DNA of 64,000 nucleotides. It comes from Mycobacterium marinum. Its GTDB lineage: Bacteria; Actinomycetota; Actinomycetes; Mycobacteriales; Mycobacteriaceae. The stretch spans positions 2,356,001 through 2,420,000 of the forward strand of contig NZ_CP024190.1 of NCBI RefSeq assembly GCF_003391395.1. Reading direction: 5' to 3'. Below the pieces are notes generated by a model, which made no database searches, was not told the origin of the DNA, and saw nothing but the letters and a program-made list of their open reading frames with translations. A program made the position numbers and the translations under genes. Positions 14,753-23,846 of this stretch are shown one piece after another (within the stretch, counting starts at the first letter, position 1; each line of letters opens with the position of its first letter).

Positions 14753-16828
14753 ATGAGCGTCCCCGCACAACCCGCCCCAGGAGCCGACGGCGGTGACCCG
14801 CGGCAGCCGATCCGGGTTCCTGCCGGGACCACCGCGGCCGCCGCAATCGGTGAGGCGGGGCTGCCCAGGCGCGGCGCGCCGGACGCGATCGTCGTGGTGC
14901 GAGACGCCGAAGGCAAGCTGCGCGACCTGAGCTGGGCGCCCGACGCTGACGCCGAGGTCACCCCGATCGCGGCCAATACCGACGACGGTCGCAGCGTTAT
15001 CCGGCACTCGACCGCGCATGTGCTCGCCCAAGCGGTTCAAGACCTCTTCCCACAAGCCAAACTGGGTATCGGACCGCCCATCGCCGACGGCTTCTACTAC
15101 GACTTCGAAGTGCTCGAGCCGTTCACCCCTGACGATCTTCAGGCGCTGGAGAAGCGGATGCGCCAGATCGTCAAGGAAGGGCAGCTCTTCGACCGCAGGG
15201 TCTTCGAATCCAAGGATCAGGCGCGCGAGGAGTTGGCCAACGAGCCCTACAAGCTCGAACTCGTCGACGACAAATCCGGGGATCCCGATGTCATGGAGGT
15301 CGGTGGCGATGAGCTCACCGCCTACGACAACCTCAATCCCCGCACCCGCGAACGAGTCTGGGGTGACCTGTGCCGCGGACCGCACATCCCGACCACCAAG
15401 CACATCCCGGCGTTCAAACTGACCAGAAGTTCGGCGGCCTACTGGCGGGGCGACCAGAAGAACGCCAGCCTGCAGCGGATCTACGGGACGGCATGGGAGT
15501 CGCAAGAAGCGCTTGATACGCACATCGAGCTCATCGAAGAGGCACAGCGCCGCGACCATCGCAAGCTCGGTGTGGAGCTGGATCTGTTCAGCTTCCCCGA
15601 CGAAATAGGCTCTGGCCTGGCGGTTTTCCATCCCAAGGGTGGGATTGTGCGGCGCGAGCTCGAGGACTATTCGCGTCGCAAGCACACCGAAGCCGGCTAC
15701 CAGTTCGTCAACAGTCCGCATATCACCAAGGCCCAGCTGTTTCACACCTCGGGGCACTTGGACTGGTACGCCGACGGCATGTTCCCGCCGATGCAGATCG
15801 ACGCGGAGTACAACGCGGACGGTACGGTGCGCAAACCCGGCCAGGACTATTACCTCAAGCCGATGAACTGCCCGATGCATTGCTTGATCTTCCGGGCGCG
15901 CGGTAGGTCCTATCGCGAATTGCCGCTGCGGCTCTTCGAGTTCGGCACCGTCTACCGCTACGAGAAGTCCGGTGTGGTGCATGGGCTGACCCGGGTGCGC
16001 GGATTGACCATGGACGACGCGCATATCTTCTGCACCCGCGAACAGATGCGTGACGAGCTGCGTTCGCTGCTGCGGTTCGTGCTCGATCTGCTCAGCGACT
16101 ACGGACTGACCGACTTCTATCTGGAACTGTCCACCAAGGATCCGGACAAGTTCGTCGGCTCCGATGAGGTCTGGGAGGAAGCCACCAACGTGCTCGCCGA
16201 GGTGGGCGCGGAATCGGGTCTGGAGCTGGTGCCCGATCCCGGTGGCGCGGCGTTCTACGGGCCCAAGATCTCGGTGCAGGTCAAGGACGCGCTGGGCCGT
16301 ACCTGGCAGATGTCGACCATCCAGCTCGACTTCAACTTCCCGGAGCGATTCGGGCTCGAATACACCGCCGCCGACGGGACTCGCCAGCGCCCGGTCATGA
16401 TCCACCGTGCCCTGTTCGGGTCGATAGAGCGGTTTTTCGGCATCCTCACCGAGCACTATGCGGGTGCCTTCCCGGCGTGGCTGGCGCCCATTCAGGCGGT
16501 CGGCATCCCGGTTGCCGACGAACACATCGCCTACCTGGAACAGGTTGCCGCACAGTTGAAGTCACATGGGGTGCGGGTCGAGGTGGACACCAGCGATGAC
16601 CGCATGGCCAAGAAGATCGTGCACCACACCAACCAGAAGGTGCCGTTCATGCTGCTGGCCGGCGACCGCGATGTGCAGGCCGAGGCGGTGAGCTTCCGGT
16701 TCGGCGACCGCACGCAGATCAACGGCGTGCCACGCGAGGCTGCGGTAGCTGCGATCGTGGACTGGATATCCCGGCGCGAAAACGCCACTCCCACAGCTGA
16801 ACTGGTCAAGGTGGATAGCGGTGAGTAA
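14753..16828 (+). CDS. thrS: Threonyl-tRNA synthetase
   Basis: The 691-aa class II synthetase has a TGS domain (residues 1-65), an editing/SAD region with HSTAHVLAQAV and the zinc-ligand set YYLKPMNCPMHCLIFRA, motif 2 FEFGTVYRYEKSGVVHGLTRVRG, motif 3 MIHRALFGSIERFFGILTE, and an anticodon-binding C-terminus. It charges tRNA-Thr in the cytoplasm. The start MSVPAQPAPGADGGDP matches the remembered M. tuberculosis protein, and TTGGAG precedes it. It heads the run that contains the PIM-synthesis genes; the Ap4A phosphorylase begins 2 bp after its stop. No T-box leader was recognised in the 127 bp upstream. Confidence 0.97.
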   Translation: MSVPAQPAPGADGGDPRQPIRVPAGTTAAAAIGEAGLPRRGAPDAIVVVRDAEGKLRDLSWAPDADAEVTPIAANTDDGRSVIRHSTAHVLAQAVQDLFPQAKLGIGPPIADGFYYDFEVLEPFTPDDLQALEKRMRQIVKEGQLFDRRVFESKDQAREELANEPYKLELVDDKSGDPDVMEVGGDELTAYDNLNPRTRERVWGDLCRGPHIPTTKHIPAFKLTRSSAAYWRGDQKNASLQRIYGTAWESQEALDTHIELIEEAQRRDHRKLGVELDLFSFPDEIGSGLAVFHPKGGIVRRELEDYSRRKHTEAGYQFVNSPHITKAQLFHTSGHLDWYADGMFPPMQIDAEYNADGTVRKPGQDYYLKPMNCPMHCLIFRARGRSYRELPLRLFEFGTVYRYEKSGVVHGLTRVRGLTMDDAHIFCTREQMRDELRSLLRFVLDLLSDYGLTDFYLELSTKDPDKFVGSDEVWEEATNVLAEVGAESGLELVPDPGGAAFYGPKISVQVKDALGRTWQMSTIQLDFNFPERFGLEYTAADGTRQRPVMIHRALFGSIERFFGILTEHYAGAFPAWLAPIQAVGIPVADEHIAYLEQVAAQLKSHGVRVEVDTSDDRMAKKIVHHTNQKVPFMLLAGDRDVQAEAVSFRFGDRTQINGVPREAAVAAIVDWISRRENATPTAELVKVDSGE

Positions 16829-16830
16829 CG

Positions 16831-17403
16831 GTGACTAACGAGGAAAGCGCGCAGCCGCAGGACAGCACCATCCTGGACCGCGGCGTCGGCGAGCGCGACC
16901 ACCTGGAGCGGCTCTGGACGCCGTACCGGATGAACTACCTCGCCGAGGCTCCGCTCAAGCGGGAAGACTCCGCGCGCTCGCAGCCGTTCACCGAGATCCC
17001 GCGGCTGTCTGATGAAGAAGGTCTGGTGGTTGCCCGCGGCGAGTTGGTCTACGCCGTGCTCAACCTGTACCCCTACAACCCCGGCCACCTGATGGTGGTG
17101 CCGTATCGGCGGGTATCGGAGCTCGAAGACCTCACCGAGCCGGAGAGCGGCGAGCTGATGGCGTTCACCCAGAAAGCGATTCGCGTCATCAAGAACGTCT
17201 CGCGGCCACACGGCTTCAACGTCGGCATGAACCTGGGGACATCGGCGGGCGGATCGCTGGCCGAGCACCTGCATGTGCACGTTGTTCCGCGCTGGGGCGG
17301 GGACGCGAACTTCATCACCATCATCGGCGGATCCAAGGTCATCCCACAGTTGCTGCGCGACACCCGGCGGCTGCTGGCGACCGAATGGGCTCGGCAATCA
17401 TGA
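16831..17403 (+). CDS. HIT-family Ap4A phosphorylase (Rv2613c-like)
   Basis: The 190-aa protein has the histidine triad H146-L-H148-V-H150 in EHLHVHVVPRW. The M. tuberculosis orthologue Rv2613c has been described as an Ap4A phosphorylase, which cleaves diadenosine tetraphosphate with phosphate to ATP and ADP. Ap4A is a by-product of aminoacyl-tRNA synthetases, so its position directly behind thrS (GTG 2 bp after the stop) is functionally sensible. The N-terminal 45 residues (ERLWTPYRMNYLAEAP) are an extension typical of the mycobacterial protein. Confidence 0.9.
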   Translation: MTNEESAQPQDSTILDRGVGERDHLERLWTPYRMNYLAEAPLKREDSARSQPFTEIPRLSDEEGLVVARGELVYAVLNLYPYNPGHLMVVPYRRVSELEDLTEPESGELMAFTQKAIRVIKNVSRPHGFNVGMNLGTSAGGSLAEHLHVHVVPRWGGDANFITIIGGSKVIPQLLRDTRRLLATEWARQS

Positions 17404-17410
17404 GGCAACG

Positions 17411-18115
17411 ATGAGCAAGGCGCCCTTCTTGTCCCGGGCGGCATTTGCTCGGGTCACCAATCCGCTGGCCAGGGGCTTGCTCCGGATCGGTCTGACCCCC
17501 GATGCCGTCACCATCATCGGCACCACCGCTTCGGTGGCGGGCGCGCTCGTACTTTTTCCGATGGGCAAGCTGTTTCCCGGCGCGTGCGTGGTCTGGTTCT
17601 TCGTGCTCTTCGACATGCTCGACGGAGCCATGGCACGGGAACGGGGCGGCGGCACCCGATTTGGCGCGGTGCTGGATGCGGCCTGCGATCGCATCAGCGA
17701 CGGCGCGGTGTTCGGTGGGCTGCTGTGGTGGGTCGCGTTCGGCATGCGAGACCGATTGCTGGTGGTGGCGACGTTGATCTGCCTGGTCACCTCGCAAGTG
17801 ATCTCCTATATCAAGGCCCGGGCGGAAGCCAGCGGGTTGCGTGGTGACGGCGGCATCATTGAACGACCGGAGCGGCTGATCATCGTGCTGGCCGGTGCGG
17901 GGGTGTCCGATTTTCCGTTCATCGCCTGGCCGCCGGCGCTGCCGGTGGCGATGTGGCTGCTGGCGGTGACCAGCGTGATCACCTGCGGACAACGGTTGTA
18001 CACCGTGTGGACCTCACCGGGGGCCACCGATCTGCTGGTTCCCAGTGCGCCGATGCGCGACGACGACGCGCAGGGCCATCCGAGGTCGGGTGACCCCGGA
18101 AAGACGCAGCGGTGA
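17411..18115 (+). CDS. pgsA1: Phosphatidylinositol phosphate synthase PgsA1
   Basis: The 234-aa CDP-alcohol phosphotransferase has 5-6 membrane segments and the full motif D68-xx-D71-G-xx-A-R-x8-G-x3-D89-x3-D93 (DMLDGAMARERGGGTRFGAVLDAACD). It joins CDP-diacylglycerol and inositol-1-phosphate to make phosphatidylinositol phosphate, the precursor of PI, PIMs, LM and LAM. ATG 17411 is 7 bp after the HIT gene stop. It overlaps patA by 4 bp, and the operon order pgsA1-patA-pimA is the same as in M. tuberculosis (Rv2612c-Rv2610c). Essential in mycobacteria. Confidence 0.95.
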   Translation: MSKAPFLSRAAFARVTNPLARGLLRIGLTPDAVTIIGTTASVAGALVLFPMGKLFPGACVVWFFVLFDMLDGAMARERGGGTRFGAVLDAACDRISDGAVFGGLLWWVAFGMRDRLLVVATLICLVTSQVISYIKARAEASGLRGDGGIIERPERLIIVLAGAGVSDFPFIAWPPALPVAMWLLAVTSVITCGQRLYTVWTSPGATDLLVPSAPMRDDDAQGHPRSGDPGKTQR

Positions 18116-19062
18116 TCTCCACCCCGGCCGGCCTGCGATGGGTCAGGGCTCCGCGGCAGCTCCTGGTCGGCAACGCGACGGACTTGGCGTATGCGGCGGG
18201 ATGGCGGATGGTGCGGGCGCTGCCCGAGTTCGCCGCGCGCAACGCCTTCGACGCCGGGGCGCACTACGCGGCCCGCCACGGCGGGCCCGAGCAACTTCGC
18301 AAGAACCTGGCCCGGGTAACCGGGGTGCGGGCCGGCGCGGTCCCGGACTCCCTGATGCGCGCGTCGCTGGAGTCCTACGCCCGCTACTGGCGGGAGGCGT
18401 TTCGGCTTCCGTCGATGAACCTGCGCAAGGTTGCCGCCCAGATTGACAGCTCCATCGGGGGCAAAGATCACCTCAATGCCGGGCTGGCCGCGGGACGCGG
18501 TGTGGTGCTGGCATTGCCACACAGCGGCAACTGGGACATGGCCGGGGTGTGGCTGGCGCAGCGGCACGGCACCTTCACCACCGTCGCCGAGCGGCTCAAG
18601 CCCGAGTCGTTGTACCGGCGATTCATCGACTATCGGGAAACCCTTGGCTTCGAAGTACTTCCGTTGTCGGGCGGTGCGGAGCCGCCCTTCGAGGTGCTGT
18701 GTGAGCGACTGCGGGACAACCGGGTGGTGTGCCTGATGGCTGAGCGTGATCTGACCCGCACCGGCGTTGAAGTCGATTTCTTTGGCGAGCCCACCCGGAT
18801 GCCGGCGGGCCCGGCCAAACTCGCGATCCAAACGGGAGCCGCCCTGCTGCCGACCCACTGCTGGTTTGAGCCCAAGGGCTGGGGGTTTCAGGTCTATCCG
18901 GCCCTGGATTGCAGCAGCGGTGATGTGGAAGCGATCACCCAGGCGCTCGCCGATAGGTTCGCAGCCAACATCGCGGACCATCCCGAGGATTGGCACATGT
19001 TTCAGCCACAATGGTTGGCCGACTTGTCCGATGCCCGCCGCGCGCGGCTGCGGGAGCCCTGA
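18112..19062 (+). CDS. patA: PIM acyltransferase PatA (Rv2611c-like)
   Basis: The 316-aa membrane-associated acyltransferase has the H-x4-D catalytic motif H137-SGNW-D142 and the acidic MAERDL region of the LPLAT/HtrB-like family. In mycobacteria this enzyme transfers palmitate from palmitoyl-CoA to the 6-position of the mannose that PimA adds to phosphatidylinositol. The GTG start overlaps the pgsA1 stop (GTGA) and its own stop overlaps the pimA ATG by one base, so translation is coupled across the three genes. Confidence 0.95.
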   Translation: MISTPAGLRWVRAPRQLLVGNATDLAYAAGWRMVRALPEFAARNAFDAGAHYAARHGGPEQLRKNLARVTGVRAGAVPDSLMRASLESYARYWREAFRLPSMNLRKVAAQIDSSIGGKDHLNAGLAAGRGVVLALPHSGNWDMAGVWLAQRHGTFTTVAERLKPESLYRRFIDYRETLGFEVLPLSGGAEPPFEVLCERLRDNRVVCLMAERDLTRTGVEVDFFGEPTRMPAGPAKLAIQTGAALLPTHCWFEPKGWGFQVYPALDCSSGDVEAITQALADRFAANIADHPEDWHMFQPQWLADLSDARRARLREP

Positions 19063-20186
19063 TGCGGATCGGAATGGTGTGTCCCTACTCGTTCGACGTG
19101 GCGGGTGGGGTGCAGTCACACGTCTTACAGCTCGCCGAGGTGATGCGGGCCCGCGGGCATGAGGTCAGCGTGCTGGCACCGGCGTCGCCGCACGCGGCCC
19201 TGCCGGACTATGTCGTCTCCGGCGGCAAGGCCGTTCCCATTCCCTACAACGGGTCGGTGGCGCGGCTGCGCTTCGGCCCCGCCACCCATCGCAAGGTCAA
19301 AAAGTGGCTTTCCGAGGGCGATTTCGACGTCCTGCACCTGCACGAGCCCAACGCGCCGAGCCTGTCGATGCTGGCCCTCAACATTGCCGAGGGCCCCATC
19401 GTGGCAACGTTTCACACCTCGACCACCAAGTCGCTGACGTTGACCGTCTTCCAGAGCATCTTGCGGCCCATGCACGAGAAGATCGTCGGTCGCATCGCGG
19501 TGTCCGATCTGGCCAGGCGTTGGCAGATGGAGGCGCTCGGCTCGGACGCGGTCGAAATTCCCAACGGTGTCGACGTCGGTTCTTTCGCGTCCTCGTCGTG
19601 TCTGGACGGATACCCCCGCCCCGGCAAGACGGTGCTGTTCTTGGGCCGATACGACGAGCCCCGCAAGGGGATGAGTGTCCTGCTCGAGGCGCTGCCCAAG
19701 CTGGTGGAGCGCTTCAGCGACGTGCAGCTGCTGATCGTGGGCCGCGGTGACGAAGACGAACTACGTGATCAGGCGGGTGAGCTGGCCGGGCACATGCGTT
19801 TTCTCGGTCAGGTCGACGACGCGGGCAAGGCATCGGCGATGCGCAGTGCGGACGTCTACTGCGCACCCAATACCGGCGGCGAGAGCTTTGGCATCGTGCT
19901 GGTTGAGGCCATGGCCGCCGGCACCCCGGTGGTGGCAAGCGACTTGGATGCCTTCCGGCGCGTACTGCGCGATGGCGAGATCGGGCGCCTGGTCCCAGTC
20001 GATGACAGCGACGCGCTGGCGGCCGCGCTGATCGAGGTGCTTGATAGCCAGGAGCTGCGAGAGCGCTATGTGGCGGCGGGCACCGAAGCGGTTCGCCGCT
20101 ACGACTGGTCGGTGGTGGCCAGCCAGATCATGCGGGTCTACGAGACCGTCGCCGGGGCCGGGGTCAAGGTGCAGGTGGCCAGCTGA
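19062..20186 (+). CDS. pimA: Phosphatidylinositol alpha-mannosyltransferase PimA
   Basis: The 374-aa GT-B fold enzyme of family GT4 has the N-terminal MRIGMVCPYSFDVAGGVQSHVLQLAE acceptor-side loop, the linker IPNGVDVGSF, the domain start VLFLGRYDEPRKGMSVLLEALP, and the donor motif GGESFGIVLVEAMAAGTPVVASD with the EX7E glutamates. It adds the first mannose from GDP-mannose to the inositol 2-position on the cytoplasmic side of the membrane. ATG 19062 overlaps the patA stop by one base. Essential in mycobacteria. Confidence 0.97.
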   Translation: MRIGMVCPYSFDVAGGVQSHVLQLAEVMRARGHEVSVLAPASPHAALPDYVVSGGKAVPIPYNGSVARLRFGPATHRKVKKWLSEGDFDVLHLHEPNAPSLSMLALNIAEGPIVATFHTSTTKSLTLTVFQSILRPMHEKIVGRIAVSDLARRWQMEALGSDAVEIPNGVDVGSFASSSCLDGYPRPGKTVLFLGRYDEPRKGMSVLLEALPKLVERFSDVQLLIVGRGDEDELRDQAGELAGHMRFLGQVDDAGKASAMRSADVYCAPNTGGESFGIVLVEAMAAGTPVVASDLDAFRRVLRDGEIGRLVPVDDSDALAAALIEVLDSQELRERYVAAGTEAVRRYDWSVVASQIMRVYETVAGAGVKVQVAS

Positions 20187-21253
20187 TGACGTGGTTGCTT
20201 GTCGCCGGCATCGTGCTGCTCGTCGTGCTGGTCGTGTTCGGGGCCTGGGGATACCAGCGCGCCAACCGGCTGGATCGATTGCACGTGCGCTACGACTTGT
20301 CCTGGCAGGCGCTCGACGGTGCTCTGGCGCGCCGGGCCGTGGTGGCGCGCGCCGTCGCGATCGATGCCTACGGCGGCGCGCCCCAGGGCAGCCGGTTGGC
20401 GGGGCTGGCCGACGCCGCCGAGCAGGCGCCGCGACACGAACGAGAGAATGCGGAAAACGAACTGTCCGCCGCGCTGGCGATGGTTGATCCGGCGTCGTTG
20501 CCGTCGGCGCTGGTGGCCGAACTCGCCGATGCCGAGGCCCGGGTATTGCTGGCCCGCAGATTCCACAACGACGCCGTGCGCGACACCCTGGTGCTGGCCG
20601 AGCGGCGCATGGTGCGCGCCTTCCGTCTTGGTGGGCGAGCTCCGCGGCCGGCCTATTTCGAGATCGCCGAGCGGCCGCAGGCGCAGGCGCACAGCGACGA
20701 CGGCGATATCGGCCGGCGTACCTCGGCGCGGGTGGTGCTGCTCGATGACCGCGGCGCGGTGCTGCTGCTATGCGGTTCGGACCCGGCCGCCGCGGCGTTC
20801 GACGAGGGCGGCGCGCCTCGGTGGTGGTTCACCGTGGGCGGCGAGGTGGGCAAGGGGGAGCGGCTGGCCCAGGCCGCGGCGCGTGAGCTCGCCGAAGAGA
20901 CGGGTTTGCGGGTCGACCCCACCGACCTGGTGGGACCCATCTGGCGACGTAACGAGGTCTTTGAGTTCAACGGTTCGAAGCTCGACAGCGAGGAGTTCTA
21001 TCTGGTGCACCGCACCAGTCGGTTCGAGCCGTCCCTGGATGGCCGGACCGAGCTGGAACGGCGTTATGTTCACGGGGCCCGCTGGTGTGATGCCAGCGAC
21101 ATCGCCGCGCTCAACGCCTCCGGTGAGCAGGTCTACCCGCGCCAACTCGGGGAGCTATTGTCCGAGGCCAATCGCATTGTCGACGCCGCTTGCGGCGGCG
21201 CGGGAGGCGACCACGGTGTCCGCACCGCATATGTTCCCCGATCGATTCGCTAG
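20186..21253 (+). CDS. Membrane-anchored NUDIX hydrolase (Rv2609c-like)
   Basis: The 355-aa protein has one N-terminal membrane helix (residues 2-22, TWLLVAGIVLLVVLVVFGAWG), a helical LemA-like region up to about residue 150 and a C-terminal NUDIX domain with GGEVGKGERLAQAAARELAEETGL, which fits GX5EX7REUXEEXGU. It would hydrolyse a nucleoside diphosphate linked to another group; the substrate is unknown. ATG 20186 overlaps the pimA stop by one base, making it the last gene of the PIM run. A link to PIM metabolism, for example GDP-mannose turnover, is inference only. Confidence 0.88.
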   Translation: MTWLLVAGIVLLVVLVVFGAWGYQRANRLDRLHVRYDLSWQALDGALARRAVVARAVAIDAYGGAPQGSRLAGLADAAEQAPRHERENAENELSAALAMVDPASLPSALVAELADAEARVLLARRFHNDAVRDTLVLAERRMVRAFRLGGRAPRPAYFEIAERPQAQAHSDDGDIGRRTSARVVLLDDRGAVLLLCGSDPAAAAFDEGGAPRWWFTVGGEVGKGERLAQAAARELAEETGLRVDPTDLVGPIWRRNEVFEFNGSKLDSEEFYLVHRTSRFEPSLDGRTELERRYVHGARWCDASDIAALNASGEQVYPRQLGELLSEANRIVDAACGGAGGDHGVRTAYVPRSIR

Positions 21254-21265
21254 TCGGAATATCGG

Positions 21266-21310
21266 GCGGGACTGCGGTCCCGCAAACTTGCTTGTGGTTC
21301 CCATTAAAGT
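21266..21310 (+). promoter_or_regulatory. Perfect hairpin/operator and -10 element before pdxS
   Basis: GCGGGAC (21266-21272) and GTCCCGC (21277-21283) form a perfect 7-bp inverted repeat around TGCG. TAAAGT at 21305-21310 fits a mycobacterial -10 element, giving a start near 21317 and placing the repeat at about -42. No T-run follows, so it is not a classical terminator. The core GGGACT....GTCCC shares 11 of 14 positions with the DosR core but lacks the A/T centre. Confidence 0.45.
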
Positions 21311-21339
21311 AAGACTCCAACAGTTGAAGGAGAAAGACA

Positions 21340-22293
21340 GTGGACAGCGCTACCCAGCCCAGTGGGGACCGGCCAGATCCGGCATCGTCCAAGCAGGCTC
21401 AGTCGGGTTCGAGCCAGACCGGAACGGCGAGGGTCAAGCGTGGCATGGCCGAGATGCTCAAGGGCGGCGTCATCATGGACGTCGTCACCCCCGAGCAGGC
21501 ACGCATCGCTGAAGGGGCCGGCGCCGTCGCGGTCATGGCCCTAGAGCGGGTGCCCGCCGACATCCGCGCCCAGGGCGGGGTGTCGAGGATGAGCGACCCC
21601 GACATGATCGAGGGCATCATCGAGGCGGTCACCATTCCGGTAATGGCTAAAGCGCGTATCGGACATTTCGTCGAGGCGCAGATCCTGCAAAGCCTCGGGG
21701 TGGACTACATCGACGAATCCGAGGTCCTCACGCCCGCGGACTACACCCACCACATCGACAAGTGGAAGTTCACCGTGCCGTTCGTGTGCGGGGCGACGAA
21801 TCTGGGCGAGGCGCTGCGGCGCATCGGCGAGGGGGCGGCGATGATCCGCTCCAAGGGTGAGGCCGGCACCGGTGACGTTTCCAACGCGACGACGCACATG
21901 CGCTCCATCGCCGGCGAGATTCGCCGGCTGACGTCGATGTCCGAGGACGAGTTGTTCGTCGCGGCAAAGGAATTGCAGGCGCCCTACGAACTGGTCGCGG
22001 AGGTGGCCAGGGCGGGCAAGTTGCCGGTCACCCTGTTCACGGCCGGCGGTATCGCCACTCCTGCCGATGCCGCGATGATGATGCAGCTCGGCGCCGAAGG
22101 CGTCTTCGTGGGCTCGGGCATCTTCAAGTCCGGCGCCCCGGAGCACCGGGCCGCCGCGATCGTCAAGGCCACCACGTTCTACGACGACCCCGATGTGCTG
22201 GCCAAGGTGTCACGCGGGCTGGGCGAGGCAATGGTGGGCATCAACGTGGAGGAGATCGCGCAGCCGCATCGCCTGGCGCAGCGCGGGTGGTAA
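21340..22293 (+). CDS. pdxS: Pyridoxal 5'-phosphate synthase subunit PdxS
   Basis: The 317-aa TIM-barrel lyase makes PLP from ribose 5-phosphate, glyceraldehyde 3-phosphate and ammonia supplied by PdxT. Family signatures are MLKGGVIMDVVTPEQARIAEGAGAVAVMALERVPADIR, the lysine region VMAKARIGHFVEAQ and the phosphate loop TAGGIATPADAAMMMQLGAEGVFVGSGIF. An extra N-terminal tail of about 30 residues (TQPSGDRPDPASSKQ) is typical of mycobacterial copies. The GTG start follows GAAGGAG. It forms an operon with tesB2 and pdxT. In M. tuberculosis pdxH and a PPE gene separate it from the NUDIX gene; here the gap is only 86 bp. Confidence 0.96.
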   Translation: MDSATQPSGDRPDPASSKQAQSGSSQTGTARVKRGMAEMLKGGVIMDVVTPEQARIAEGAGAVAVMALERVPADIRAQGGVSRMSDPDMIEGIIEAVTIPVMAKARIGHFVEAQILQSLGVDYIDESEVLTPADYTHHIDKWKFTVPFVCGATNLGEALRRIGEGAAMIRSKGEAGTGDVSNATTHMRSIAGEIRRLTSMSEDELFVAAKELQAPYELVAEVARAGKLPVTLFTAGGIATPADAAMMMQLGAEGVFVGSGIFKSGAPEHRAAAIVKATTFYDDPDVLAKVSRGLGEAMVGINVEEIAQPHRLAQRGW

Positions 22294-22302
22294 GAATCTT
22301 TC

Positions 22303-23148
22303 GTGGCAATCGAGGAGATTCTTGATCTCGAGCAACTCGAGGTCAACATCTATCGCGGTAGTGTCTTCAGCCCGGAATCAGGCTTTCTGCAGCGCACATT
22401 CGGCGGCCATGTGGCCGGGCAGTCACTGGTGTCGGCGGTGCGCACGGTAGACCCGCGCTATCAGGTCCACTCGTTGCACGGGTACTTTCTGCGCCCCGGG
22501 GACGCCCAGGAGCCCACGGTTTTTCTGGTCGAGCGCACTCGCGATGGCGGATCGTTTGTGACCAGGCGGGTCAACGCCGTTCAGCACGGCGAGGTCATCT
22601 TCAGCATGGGGGCTTCGTTTCAGACCGCGCAGAACGGCATCAGCCACCAGGACGCGATGCCGGCGGCACCACCGCCCGACGACCTACCCGGATTGAGGTC
22701 CGTGCGGGTCTTCGACGACGCCGGGTTCCGGCAGTTCGAGGAGTGGGATGTGCGCATCGTGCCGCGGGACCTGCTCGCGCCGCTGCCGGGTAAGGCATCC
22801 CAGCAGCAGGTGTGGTTTCGCCATCGTGACCCGCTGCCCGATGACCCGGTGCTGCACATCTGTGCCTTGGCCTACATGAGCGATCTGACCCTGCTGGGTT
22901 CGGCGCAGGTCACCCACCTGGCGGAGCGTGAGCATCTGCAGGTGGCGTCCCTGGACCACGCGATGTGGTTCATGCGGGGGTTTCGGGCCGACGAGTGGCT
23001 GCTCTACGACCAGTCATCGCCGTCGGCAGGCGGGGGTCGCGCACTTACGCACGGCAAGATCTTCACCCAGGGAGGCGAGTTGGTGGCCGCGGTCATGCAG
23101 GAAGGGCTGACCCGCTACCCAAGCGGATATCAGCCGGGCGAAAAGTGA
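22303..23148 (+). CDS. tesB2: Acyl-CoA thioesterase II (TesB2)
   Basis: The 281-aa double hot-dog thioesterase has the TesB pattern: FGGHVAGQSLVSAVRTV, VHSLHGYFLRPGD, FVTRRVNAVQHGEVIFSM in the first half and SLDHAMWFMRGFRADEWLLYDQSSPSAGGGRALTHGKIF in the second, including the Asp, Gln and Thr/Ser residues used in catalysis. It hydrolyses medium to long acyl-CoAs in the cytoplasm. GTG 22303 is 9 bp after pdxS. Its place between pdxS and pdxT is conserved with M. tuberculosis (Rv2606c-Rv2604c) although the link to PLP synthesis is unclear. Confidence 0.94.
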   Translation: MAIEEILDLEQLEVNIYRGSVFSPESGFLQRTFGGHVAGQSLVSAVRTVDPRYQVHSLHGYFLRPGDAQEPTVFLVERTRDGGSFVTRRVNAVQHGEVIFSMGASFQTAQNGISHQDAMPAAPPPDDLPGLRSVRVFDDAGFRQFEEWDVRIVPRDLLAPLPGKASQQQVWFRHRDPLPDDPVLHICALAYMSDLTLLGSAQVTHLAEREHLQVASLDHAMWFMRGFRADEWLLYDQSSPSAGGGRALTHGKIFTQGGELVAAVMQEGLTRYPSGYQPGEK

Positions 23149-23155
23149 GCGGGTT

Positions 23156-23752
23156 GTGAGTATTCCGAGGGTTGGGGTGCTGGCGCTGCAGGGCGATACC
23201 CGCGAGCACCTGGCGGCGCTGGGCGAAGCCGGCGCCGAGCCGATGACCGTGCGCCGCCGCAGCGAACTCGACGCGGTGGATGGGTTGGTGATTCCGGGTG
23301 GCGAATCCACCACCATCAGCCACCTGCTGTGCGGGTTCGATCTGCTCGAGCCGTTGCGTGCCCGATTGGCTGCCGGGCTTCCGGCCTATGGCGCGTGCGC
23401 GGGGATGATCATGCTGGCCAGCGAGATCCTCGACGCCGGTGTCCGAGGACGCCAGGCGCTGCCACTGCGCGGGATCGATATGACGGTGCGGCGCAACGCT
23501 TTCGGACGCCAAGTCGACTCTTTTGAAGGCGATATCGCGTTCACGGGTCTTGATCATCCGGTGCGCGCGGTGTTTATCCGGGCGCCCTGGGTCGAGCGCG
23601 TCGGGGAGGACGTGCAGGTGTTGGCCCGGGCAGCGGGCCACGTCGTCGCGGTGCGCCAGGGGTCCGTGCTGGCCACCGCGTTTCACCCGGAAATGACCGG
23701 AGATCGGCGCGTTCATCGGTTGTTCGTCGACATCGTGTGCGGTCGGCACTGA
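23156..23752 (+). CDS. pdxT: Glutaminase subunit PdxT of PLP synthase
   Basis: The 198-aa class I glutamine amidotransferase has the PGGESTT oxyanion loop, the catalytic cysteine in AYGACAGMIMLA and the His-Glu pair in FHPEMT. It releases ammonia from glutamine and channels it into PdxS in the 12+12 complex. The start GTG 23156 is 7 bp after the tesB2 stop. Length and motifs are normal for the family. Confidence 0.96.
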   Translation: MSIPRVGVLALQGDTREHLAALGEAGAEPMTVRRRSELDAVDGLVIPGGESTTISHLLCGFDLLEPLRARLAAGLPAYGACAGMIMLASEILDAGVRGRQALPLRGIDMTVRRNAFGRQVDSFEGDIAFTGLDHPVRAVFIRAPWVERVGEDVQVLARAAGHVVAVRQGSVLATAFHPEMTGDRRVHRLFVDIVCGRH

Positions 23753-23846
23753 TCCCTTATCCAGCACGGGCCCAGAACCGCTCGTCGGCATACCCGTAGA
23801 CTCGGCAGGCGAACTTTCGAGCAAACAGAAGAGGTAAGAGACTTCG

